This document shows positions 6,616-12,034 of a stretch of 14,396 bases of DNA, piece after piece (position 1 is the first letter of the stretch; the number at the start of each line of letters is the position of its first letter). The DNA comes from Burkholderiales bacterium (GTDB lineage: Bacteria; Actinomycetota; Thermoleophilia; Gaiellales; Gaiellaceae). The notes under the pieces are model-generated. The model did no database searches. It was not told the origin of the DNA and saw only the letters and a program-made list of their open reading frames with translations. The stretch covers positions 1-14,396 of the forward strand of contig JAICUZ010000034.1 in assembly GCA_025935595.1 (NCBI GenBank), written 5' to 3'. Made by a program: the position numbers and the translations under genes.

Positions 6616-8310
6616 ATGGCCGGAACGGTGAACGAAACCGCCACGTGGTGGGCGCAGACGCATGCGAATGACGGCGACGTCCTCGTCGCGTACTTCAGCA
6701 TGGAGTTCGGCGTCGACGCGCGCCTCGCGATCTACTCCGGAGGGCTCGGGGTCCTTGCAGGAGACCATCTGAAAGCTGCAGCCGAGCTCGGTGTGCCGCT
6801 GGTCGCGGTCGGTCTCTTCTACCGCGGCGGCTATTTCCAGCAGAGCGTCTCCGAGGAGGGCCGGCAGACCGAGCGCTACCAGGAGCTCTACCCGGAAGAG
6901 CTCGGGCTCGCCCGCGAGCCAGTCGACGTCGAGGTCGACCTCGGCGGCGAGGTCGTGAACGCCGCCGTCTGGCGCTACGACGTCGGCTCGGTCCCGCTCT
7001 ACCTGCTCGACGTGCCGTGGGTGACGGACGCGCTGTACTCCGGCAACCGCGAGCACCGGATCCGACAGGAGCTCTTGCTGGGCGTCGGGGGTGTCCGCGC
7101 GCTGCATGCGCTCGGCATCCACGCGACCGTGTACCACGTCAACGAGGGCCACGCGGCGTTCCTGGCGATCGAACGCGCCCGAACTCATGTCGAGGCGGGC
7201 GCGTCGGTCGACGAGGCAATCGACGAGATCCGCCGCACGACCGTTTTCACCACGCACACGCCTGTGCCGGCGGGCAACGAGGTGTTCGACGACGACCTCG
7301 TGCTCCGCTACGTCGGCGATCTCGCCCGCAGCGCGGGCATCTCCGACGACCGCCTGCTCGACCTCGGCCGTACCCCCGGCCTCGACGGGTTCGGGCTGAC
7401 GCCCTTGGCGCTGCGACTGTCCGTGTACCGGAACGGCGTGTCCGAGCTGCACGGCGACGTCGCGCGCGAGATGTGGCAGGGGATCTGGCCGGGGGAGAAG
7501 ACGCCGATCGACGCGATCACGAACGGCGTGCACCTCGGCACGTGGCTCGCACCGGAGCTCGACGAGCTGCTGCGCGAAGCAGGCGTGCGGCCGGAGGCTC
7601 CGCCCGACTGGGCGAACTGGCCCGCGGCACGCGAGCTCGACCCGGATGCTCTCGGGCGCGTGCACGAGACGTTGAAGCGGCGACTCGTCGAGCACGCGTC
7701 GCTCGATCCCGAGCGGCTGACGATCGGCTTCGCCCGCCGATTCGCAACGTACAAACGTGCCGGGCTCGTCTACTCGAACCTGGAGCGGCTGCTCGCGCTG
7801 CCGGTTCAGATCGTCGTCGCCGGCAAGGCGCATCCGCAGGACGCGCCGGGGAAGGACGTGATGCAGGCGATCATCGAGCTGAGCCGCGGCGCCGCGGCGG
7901 GCCGCGTCGTGTTCCTCGAGGACTACGACATCGACCTCGCGCGGATGATCATCCCGGGTTGCGACATCTGGCTGAACACGCCGCAGCGGCCGCACGAGGC
8001 GTCGGGGACGAGCGGCATGAAGGCCGCGGTGAACGGCGTGCTCAATCTCTCGGTTCTCGACGGCTGGTGGGCGGAGGCCTACGACCCGGCCTACGGCTGG
8101 GCTATCGACGGCGGTTCCGACGAGGACGACGCCGAGCAGCTCTACGGACTGCTCGAGCAGCAGGTCGTCCCGCGGTTCGAGGCGCGGGACGCCTGGCTCG
8201 ACATGATGAAGAGCTCGATCGCAGAGCTCGCGCCGCGATTCTCGATGCAGCGCACCGTGATCGAGTACGCCGACCGGTACTACGTGCCGGCGGCGCGCTC
8301 AGCGGCCTAG
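6616..8310 (+). CDS. glgP: Alpha-glucan (glycogen) phosphorylase, compact form
   Basis: This enzyme releases glucose-1-phosphate from the non-reducing ends of glycogen or maltodextrin using phosphate and a pyridoxal-phosphate cofactor. The 564-residue protein shows YFSMEFGVDARLAIYSGGLG (26-45), VYHVNEGHAAFLAIER (172-187), TTHTPVPAGNEVF (212-224), GFARRFATYKRAGL (371-384) and the cofactor-lysine block EASGTSGMKAAVNGVLNLSV (461-480, Lys469), followed by DGWWAE. These match the 'alpha-glucan family phosphorylase' branch. Many members of that branch carry an extra N-terminal domain (DUF3417) and run to over 800 residues; here the protein begins directly at the catalytic domain. The start ATG 6616 has only a weak CGGGGG before it. 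The gene is divergent from the aminotransferase, with 107 bases between starts and no clear promoter. Its stop overlaps the stop of the convergent small gene at 8307 by three bases. Confidence 0.93.
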   Translation: MAGTVNETATWWAQTHANDGDVLVAYFSMEFGVDARLAIYSGGLGVLAGDHLKAAAELGVPLVAVGLFYRGGYFQQSVSEEGRQTERYQELYPEELGLAREPVDVEVDLGGEVVNAAVWRYDVGSVPLYLLDVPWVTDALYSGNREHRIRQELLLGVGGVRALHALGIHATVYHVNEGHAAFLAIERARTHVEAGASVDEAIDEIRRTTVFTTHTPVPAGNEVFDDDLVLRYVGDLARSAGISDDRLLDLGRTPGLDGFGLTPLALRLSVYRNGVSELHGDVAREMWQGIWPGEKTPIDAITNGVHLGTWLAPELDELLREAGVRPEAPPDWANWPAARELDPDALGRVHETLKRRLVEHASLDPERLTIGFARRFATYKRAGLVYSNLERLLALPVQIVVAGKAHPQDAPGKDVMQAIIELSRGAAAGRVVFLEDYDIDLARMIIPGCDIWLNTPQRPHEASGTSGMKAAVNGVLNLSVLDGWWAEAYDPAYGWAIDGGSDEDDAEQLYGLLEQQVVPRFEARDAWLDMMKSSIAELAPRFSMQRTVIEYADRYYVPAARSAA

Positions 8311-8477
8311 ACGGTCTCGGCGGGCGCCTGCGTCTCGCCCAGGCGCTCGATCAGCTCCTGCACGTTCTTCAGCTCCTCCTCGAGGTGCTCGCGGTAGGCC
8401 TGCAGCCGGTCGACCCACTGCTCCCGGTTCGGGTAGCCGCGAAAGCCGCGCCGGCGGTGATGATGTCCTCCACACAT
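8307..8477 (-). CDS. Small His-rich/coiled-coil protein (56 aa)
   Basis: This gene is too short for usual length cut-offs but well supported. It has a near-perfect ribosome binding site AAAGGAGGTGA (8484-8494) six bases before ATG 8477, 57 uninterrupted codons and a stop that just meets that of the glycogen phosphorylase gene. The 56-residue product begins MCGGHHHRRRGFRGY, a Cys plus three His that could bind a metal. It continues as a charged helix (about 18-50) with Leu, Ile and Val spaced as in a coiled coil (DRLQAYREHLEEELKNVQEL and on). No membrane segment is seen. It broadly resembles small 'glycine/histidine N-terminus plus coiled-coil' hypothetical proteins such as DUF5320 members, but I cannot confirm the family. 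It is divergent from a MarR regulator across a 44-base gap that holds a palindromic operator candidate, so MarR control is likely. That the gene is real is fairly sure; its function is unknown. Confidence 0.82.
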   Translation of the reverse strand: MCGGHHHRRRGFRGYPNREQWVDRLQAYREHLEEELKNVQELIERLGETQAPAETV

Positions 8478-8483
8478 GTGCGC

Positions 8484-8494
8484 TCACCTCCTTT
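8484..8494 (-). promoter_or_regulatory. Strong ribosome binding site of the 56-aa gene
   Basis: On the minus strand this reads AAAGGAGGTGA, nearly the full complement of the 16S rRNA 3' end, with six bases between it and ATG 8477. It is the best Shine-Dalgarno near any annotated protein gene in the window and decides the start of the small gene. Confidence 0.85.
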
Positions 8495-8506
8495 CAGTTC
8501 ATCGAC

Positions 8507-8529
8507 GATAATAGTTACCGCATGGTAAC
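8507..8529. promoter_or_regulatory. Divergent promoter with palindromic operator (likely MarR site)
   Basis: GTTACC-GCAT-GGTAAC is a 6-base inverted repeat at 8514-8529, with the marR start codon (8522-8524) at its centre. On the plus strand GATAAT (8507-8512) is a good -10 box placed so that transcription would start within a few bases of the ATG, giving a nearly leaderless marR mRNA. On the minus strand TATTAT (8513-8508) is a -10 for the 56-residue gene. A protein bound at the palindrome would block both. Autoregulation through a palindrome at a divergent promoter is the usual MarR arrangement. No convincing -35 box was found for either direction. The sequence symmetry is seen; the binding protein is inferred. 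Confidence 0.68.
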
Positions 8530-9049
8530 GAATAAGGAGCGCGTCGCGGAGCTCCGGCTTCAGCTGCGCCGAGTGATGCGGGGAATGTGGGCGCGCCGCC
8601 GGCCGACGCCGGAACTACTCGCGCTCGTCGAGGGCGCAGCGCTCGGCCGCCGGCACGTCGCACTCCTCGCTCAGGTCGGGGGCGAGGGTGAGCGGTCGGT
8701 CGGCGAGCTGGCGCGCGAGCTCGGCCTGTCCCTCCCCGCCGCCTCGACGCTCGCGCGCGAGCTCGAGGAGCACGGGCTGATCACCCGCAGTGAGGATCCG
8801 GCCGACCGCCGCCGCACCGTCGTCAGCCTCGCGCCGGCGACGGAGAAGGCGGTGCGGGGCTGGCTCGCGTCGCGCTCACAGCCGCTCGAGAAGGCGCTCG
8901 CGGCGTTGACGGCGGCGGAGCAAGACGCGTTCCTGAAGGGACTCGCCGCCCTCGCCGACGCGCTGATGGAAGAATCGCCGCATGGTTCTCTCCGACCGCA
9001 CCATCGCCACGCTCATCGCCGACGGCCGCATCGGGATCGACCCGTATGA
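8522..9049 (+). CDS. MarR-family transcriptional regulator
   Basis: The 175-residue product carries a winged helix-turn-helix. There is a dimerisation helix at the start (ERVAELRLQLRRVMRGMW), then RRHVALLAQVGG, the recognition region SVGELARELGLSLPAASTLARELEEHGLI (about 59-87) and the wing with the diagnostic DPADRRRTVVSL (92-103). A C-terminal helix for dimerisation follows. MarR proteins bind palindromes as dimers and usually release them when a small ligand or oxidant arrives. Here the likely target is the GTTACC/GGTAAC repeat over its own start, shared with the divergent 56-residue gene. The ATG at 8522 is near the predicted transcription start. The last 23 codons overlap the beginning of dcd in another frame (68 bases) and give a His/Arg-rich tail with no homology feel, so the end of the domain proper is near residue 152. 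Confidence 0.88.
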   Translation: MVTNKERVAELRLQLRRVMRGMWARRRPTPELLALVEGAALGRRHVALLAQVGGEGERSVGELARELGLSLPAASTLARELEEHGLITRSEDPADRRRTVVSLAPATEKAVRGWLASRSQPLEKALAALTAAEQDAFLKGLAALADALMEESPHGSLRPHHRHAHRRRPHRDRPV

Positions 9050-9548
9050 CGACGCGCTGCTCCAGCCGTCGAGCGTCGACGTGCGCGTCGACAGGACGTT
9101 TCGCGTGTTCCACAACGCGCGATACCCGTACATCGACGTCAAGCAGCCACAAGAGGCGCTGACCGAGCTGGTGGAGATCGACGGCGACGAGCCGTTCATC
9201 CTCCACCCCGGCGAGTTCGTGCTCGGCTCGACGCTCGAGCGCGTCACGTTGCCGGACGATCTCGTAGCCCGGCTGGAAGGGAAGAGTTCATTGGGCCGCC
9301 TCGGCCTGTTGATCCACTCGACCGCCGGATTCATCGACCCCGGCTTCGACGGGCACGTGACGCTCGAGCTGTCGAATGTCGCGAACCTCCCGATCACGAT
9401 CTACTACGGCATGAAGATCGGCCAGATCTCCTTCATGCGGATGACCGAGCCCGCGAGCGCGCCGTACGGCAGCGAGAAGATCGGCTCGAAGTACCAGGGC
9501 CAGCGCGGCCCGACGCCCTCCCGCTACTGGCAGAACTTCGAGTCGTGA
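8982..9548 (+). CDS. dcd: dCTP deaminase (actinobacterial, probably dUMP-forming)
   Basis: The 188-residue trimeric enzyme deaminates dCTP on the way to dUMP for thymidylate synthesis. The start MVLSDRTIATLI and the blocks QPSSVDVRVDRTFRVFHN (28-45), HPGEFVLGSTLE (75-86), LEGKSSLGRLGLLIHSTAGF (98-117), GHVTLELSNVANLPI (124-138) and GSKYQGQRGPTPS (168-180) run in step with Mycobacterium Dcd. That enzyme is known to be bifunctional, combining dCTP deaminase and dUTPase. The same dUMP-forming activity is inferred here. The active-site Glu is expected in VTLELSN, and HSTAGFIDPGF covers the substrate lid region. The start is fixed by the conserved N-terminus, although it lies 68 bases inside the marR frame. 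The stop overlaps the GTG of the next gene by four bases (GTGA). Placement after marR suggests read-through, but nothing shows a nucleotide-related ligand. Confidence 0.95.
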   Translation: MVLSDRTIATLIADGRIGIDPYDDALLQPSSVDVRVDRTFRVFHNARYPYIDVKQPQEALTELVEIDGDEPFILHPGEFVLGSTLERVTLPDDLVARLEGKSSLGRLGLLIHSTAGFIDPGFDGHVTLELSNVANLPITIYYGMKIGQISFMRMTEPASAPYGSEKIGSKYQGQRGPTPSRYWQNFES

Positions 9549-10429
9549 AGATCCTCGTCACGGGCGGCACGGGCTTCGTCGGCTCGCGAATCGTGCATGA
9601 GCTCCGCACGGAAGGGCGCGACGTCCGAGCGCTCGTCCGCCGGCCGGAGCGCGGCGCCCACCTCGCGAGCCTCGGAGTCGAGCTCGCGACGGGCGACGTC
9701 ACCGACCCGGCGAGCCTCGCCGCGGCGACCGACGGCTGCACGCACGTCGTTCACCTCGTGGCGATCCTCACGGGCAGGCCTCAGGACTTCGACCGCGTGA
9801 TGACGCAGGGCACGCGCAACGTGATCGCGGCGGCGAAAGGCGCCGGCGTCGAGCGGTTCGTCCTGATGAGCGCGCTCGGCACGACCGCGTCGACGAAGGA
9901 CATTGTTCCGTACTTCGGCGCCAAGTTCGCGATGGAGCAGGACACGGTCGCCTCCGGGCTCGAGTACACGATCTTCCGGCCGAGCTTCATCTTCGGGCGC
10001 GGCGGCGCTCTCGCCACGTTCATGAAGCAAGTCCGCTACTCGCCCGTCGTGACCGTGATCGGCTCGGGGCAGCAACGCATCCAGCCGATCTGGCTCGACG
10101 ACGTCGCCGAGCACTTCGCCCGTGCGCTCGAAACACCGGCCGCCGCCAACAAGACGTTCGAGATCGGCGGCCCGGACATCGTCACCTGGGACGAGCTGTA
10201 CCGCACGATCGCCAAGGTGCTCGGCAAGCGCCGTGCGCTGGCTCACATCCCCGCCTCTCTGGCACGAAGCGGTGCGCGGGCGACGCAGTGGATCCCGAAG
10301 GCGCCGCTCTCGGCCGACCAGGTCGCGATGATCGAGGCAGGCGACAACGTCGTCACCAACTCCGATGCCGTCCACACGTTCCAACTCCCGCTCGTCCCGC
10401 TCGAAGACCAGATCCGCCGCGCAGCCTGA
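9545..10429 (+). CDS. NAD(P)-binding atypical short-chain dehydrogenase (NDUFA9/NmrA-like)
   Basis: The 294-residue protein has a Rossmann fold with GGTGFVGS (7-14) at the N-terminus, the LATGDVTDPASL acidic strand end (47-58), HVVHLVAI (67-74) and a YFGAKFAMEQ segment (123-132) with Tyr123 and Lys127 in the SDR YxxxK spacing. Later come FRPSFIFGRGG (144-154), RIQPIWLDDVAEHF (178-191) and FEIGGPDIVTWDELY (205-219). These are hallmarks of the atypical SDR group that includes the complex I assembly subunit NDUFA9, NmrA-like sensors and many bacterial 'NAD-dependent epimerase/dehydratase' proteins. The substrate is unknown; such proteins may act as redox sensors, sugar or quinone-related reductases, or chaperones. 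The GTG start at 9545 overlaps the dcd stop by four bases, and the end overlaps the proposed start of the second marR gene. Confidence 0.88.
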   Translation: MKILVTGGTGFVGSRIVHELRTEGRDVRALVRRPERGAHLASLGVELATGDVTDPASLAAATDGCTHVVHLVAILTGRPQDFDRVMTQGTRNVIAAAKGAGVERFVLMSALGTTASTKDIVPYFGAKFAMEQDTVASGLEYTIFRPSFIFGRGGALATFMKQVRYSPVVTVIGSGQQRIQPIWLDDVAEHFARALETPAAANKTFEIGGPDIVTWDELYRTIAKVLGKRRALAHIPASLARSGARATQWIPKAPLSADQVAMIEAGDNVVTNSDAVHTFQLPLVPLEDQIRRAA

Positions 10430-10853
10430 GGGTCGGCTGTCGCTGCTCCTGCTGCTGTTTGCCGCACACCAGCGGATGGTTCAACTCGTGGGGCGCGAGC
10501 TCGACGCAGACGGCGTCGACCCCGACGGCTACGCAGTCCTCAGCCTGATCGGCGCACGCGGCTCCGTGCGCTTGACCGATTTCTCGGCGGAGCTCGGCCT
10601 GCCGCTGACGACGATGTCCGACGTCGTCCGACGGCTCGAGAGCCGCGGGCTCGTGCGGCGTCGGCGAAACCCGGAGGACGGCCGCTCTTCCCTGTTCGAA
10701 CTGACCGCGCGCGGAGACCGCGAGTGGCGCCGTGGCTGGGGCGCACTGCAGCGCATCGACGAACGGCTCGCGCAGGAACTCGACTTCGAGGAGATGCGCG
10801 GTGCGCTGAGCGAGCTCGGCAGCGCGTTCAGTCGGGCGTTAACCGACGTTTAA
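10365..10853 (+). CDS. Second MarR-family transcriptional regulator (start uncertain)
   Basis: The winged-helix core is clear: DGYAVLSLIGARGSVRLTDF, then SAELGLPLTTMSDVVRRLESRGLV (recognition helix), then RRRRNPEDGRSSLFELTARG (wing with Asp-Gly-Arg). C-terminal helices IDERLAQELDF and MRGALSELGSAF follow. It should bind DNA as a dimer; target and ligand are unknown. The start is a problem. ATG 10365 gives 162 residues but overlaps the upstream gene by 65 bases, has no ribosome binding site and adds a Ser/Arg-rich leader with no family look. ATG 10476 cuts off the first dimerisation helix (LSLLLLLFAAHQRMVQLVGREL). There is no in-frame GTG or TTG between them. A CTG at 10437, preceded by TGAGGG that includes the stop of the dehydrogenase gene, would fit the protein best. 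The coordinates given use the canonical ATG. Confidence 0.75.
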   Translation: MPSTRSNSRSSRSKTRSAAQPEGRLSLLLLLFAAHQRMVQLVGRELDADGVDPDGYAVLSLIGARGSVRLTDFSAELGLPLTTMSDVVRRLESRGLVRRRRNPEDGRSSLFELTARGDREWRRGWGALQRIDERLAQELDFEEMRGALSELGSAFSRALTDV

Positions 10854-10887
10854 TACGGGTTCGTAGCAACTACTTCGGCTCCGGACT

Positions 10888-11781
10888 ATGTTCGAGCCCA
10901 TGACGCGCACACTCATCGCCCTGCTCGCGGCCACGGTCACGACTGCCGCCGCACCGAACGTCGTCGCGAAGATCAAGGTTTCCCCCTTCGCCGCTCCCTG
11001 TGCAGCTGCTGCCGGCGGCAAGTGGGTCTGGGTCAGCGAGTACGGCGAGCCGTATCTCCTCAAGATCGACCCGGCGACGAACAAGATCGTCTCACGGACC
11101 ACGATCGGAACGGGCTCGTGCGGTCTCGGCTTCGGCGCCGGGTCGATGTGGATCGAGGACACGAACACCTCCACGGTGAGCCGCGTGTCGGTCACGACGG
11201 GCAAGCGCATCGCGATCAAGGTCGGCTTCACGCCGTACGACACGATGTTCGCGTTCGGCTCCGCCTGGACGACGGCGTTCACGCAGGGCGAGCTCGAGCG
11301 GATCGACCCCGCGAAGAACCGGGTCGTGAACCGGTGGAAGTTACGCATGGCGACCGGCGCAGTCGGCGCGTTCGGGTCGGTCTGGGCGACCGGGATCGAA
11401 GGTGTGATCCGCGTCGATCCGATGTCCCACGACGTGCTGGCGCGAATCCCGATCCAGGGTGGCGCAGGCTGGACGGCCGCATCCGCAGACGCGGTCTGGG
11501 TGACGACGACGAAAGGGCTCACCAGGATCGACCCGCAGTCGAACAGCGTCGTCGCCACGGTCACGCTTCCGGGAGCGCCTGCCCTCGGCGATCCGGACGT
11601 CGTCGCCGGACGGGTCTGGGTGCCCCAGATCCGCAAGGACTCGATTGCGATCGTCGACCCCGCCTCGAACACGGTCGCGCAGACGGTCAAGGCCGGCGCG
11701 GGCCCGTTCGTGGTCACCACGATTCGCGGGGACGCCTGGGTGCCGAGCTGGAAGGGGAGGGACATCTGGCGCTTCAGGTAG
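10888..11781 (+). CDS. Secreted beta-propeller (virginiamycin B lyase-like / YncE-like) protein
   Basis: The 297-residue product starts with a short hydrophobic signal-like segment (TRTLIALLAATVTTAAA, about 6-22), so export is likely. The rest is made of repeated blades with the same beat: a 'G-VWV/MWI/AWT' strand followed by 'L-RIDP-TNKIV'. Examples are KWVWVSEYGEPYLLKIDPAT, SAWTTAFTQGELERIDPAKN, SVWATGIEGVIRVDPMSHDV, AVWVTTTKGLTRIDPQSNSV and VWVPQIRKDSIAIVDPASNT. That pattern is typical of the Vgb/YncE/SMP-30-like propellers, most of which have no proven enzyme activity. At least six blades can be counted. An alternative ATG at 10900 would leave the signal peptide intact; neither has a strong ribosome binding site. 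It lies 34 bases after the second marR and ends 26 bases before a hairpin that can terminate it. A lyase activity is not claimed. Confidence 0.82.
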   Translation: MFEPMTRTLIALLAATVTTAAAPNVVAKIKVSPFAAPCAAAAGGKWVWVSEYGEPYLLKIDPATNKIVSRTTIGTGSCGLGFGAGSMWIEDTNTSTVSRVSVTTGKRIAIKVGFTPYDTMFAFGSAWTTAFTQGELERIDPAKNRVVNRWKLRMATGAVGAFGSVWATGIEGVIRVDPMSHDVLARIPIQGGAGWTAASADAVWVTTTKGLTRIDPQSNSVVATVTLPGAPALGDPDVVAGRVWVPQIRKDSIAIVDPASNTVAQTVKAGAGPFVVTTIRGDAWVPSWKGRDIWRFR

Positions 11782-11799
11782 CCGTGCTGGCGAAGCCCG

Positions 11800-11831
11800 A
11801 CAAACAGTGAGGGCCTCTTTCGAGGCCCTCA
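11800..11831 (-). terminator. Intrinsic terminator, 10-bp stem with GAAA loop
   Basis: TGAGGGCCTC (11808-11817) pairs perfectly with GAGGCCCTCA (11822-11831) around a 4-base loop. Read on the minus strand the loop is GAAA, a stable GNRA tetraloop, and the following bases are CTGTTTGT, a modest U-rich tract. Read on the plus strand the loop is UUUC and no T tract follows. It therefore best terminates the minus-strand RNA described at 11800-12014, but its stem could also stop the beta-propeller transcript arriving from the left. Confidence 0.78.
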
Positions 11832-11945
11832 ATGCGGTTACCAGCTTGGTCTTCGTAGAGGCGCTTCCGGCCGATTAAGGCGGCGCGTTACGCGAGTCCC
11901 CCACGTTGGCTAGACGATTCCCCGTCAGGTCCCGGGGACACGCCT

Positions 11946-11987
11946 CTACGAGCTGGTACCTCCACTGCCCGTACTTGAAGTCTCCAA
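11946..11987 (-). CDS. Possible 13-residue leader peptide
   Basis: On the minus strand AAAGGAGGT (11997-12005) is followed nine bases later by TTG (11987) and a 14-codon frame ending in TAG, giving METSSTGSGGTSS. The stop codon lies inside the 5' arm (11941-11958) of the long-range helix of the surrounding RNA element, so a translating ribosome would hold that arm open. The peptide is rich in Ser, Thr and Gly, which could matter if it acted as a codon sensor, but no downstream gene on this strand exists to be controlled. A longer overlapping frame from ATG 12024 to 11875 (49 residues) lacks a ribosome binding site. It is tentative, supported mainly by the ribosome binding site. Confidence 0.3.
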   Translation of the reverse strand: METSSTGSGGTSS

Positions 11988-12034
11988 CGCCGGACCACCT
12001 CCTTTCCGCGGATAGCCTCACCATAGCAGCGCGG

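Larger units (their letters stand above)
11800..12014 (-). ncRNA. Candidate structured RNA, unrecognised
   Basis: The gap between two convergent genes is not empty. On the minus strand, AGCTGGTA and CGCCTCTACG run adjacent at 11941-11958 on the plus strand and find exact partners at 11839-11846 (TACCAGCT) and 11854-11863 (CGTAGAGGCG). This makes an 18-bp long-range helix with one 7-base bulge (11847-11853). Inside it, GTCCCC (11896-11901) can pair with GGGGAC (11934-11939), competing with TCCCCG (11919-11924) and CGGGGA (11933-11938). Outside it lies the GAAA-capped terminator. The 5' part holds a strong AAAGGAGGT and a 13-codon frame. Possible promoters are TATGGT (12025-12020) or a weak CTGACC/TATCCG pair with 18-base spacing, so the 5' end is approximate. 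I see no signature of tmRNA, RNase P, SRP RNA or tRNA. A 6S-like or raiA-type RNA, or a small-peptide mRNA, are alternatives. The pairing is seen; RNA function is inferred. Confidence 0.6.

Noticed and set aside
6481..7995. A 504-codon minus-strand frame through the phosphorylase gene and its upstream gap.
   Set aside because: Low-complexity Arg/Val/Asp composition with no motifs; it is opposite the unmistakable phosphorylase frame.
8299..8487. A 62-codon minus-strand frame overlapping the small gene near 8307-8477.
   Set aside because: Pro/Arg/Ala-rich shadow; the neighbouring frame has the ribosome binding site, coiled-coil pattern and a stop that meets glgP.
7017..8528. A long plus-strand frame of 503 codons in the phosphorylase region.
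   Set aside because: Arg/Ala-rich out-of-frame translation of the glgP codons; the PLP lysine motif is in the other frame.
11991..12007. GGACCACCTCCTTTCC on the plus strand resembles the 3' end of 16S rRNA.
   Set aside because: No rRNA sequence surrounds it; it is simply the complement of a strong ribosome binding site on the minus strand.
11875..12024. A 49-residue frame from ATG 12024 on the minus strand across the RNA candidate.
   Set aside because: It has no ribosome binding site before the ATG and the region's pairing explains it better as RNA. It is kept only as an alternative, and conservation of the amino acid sequence would revive it.
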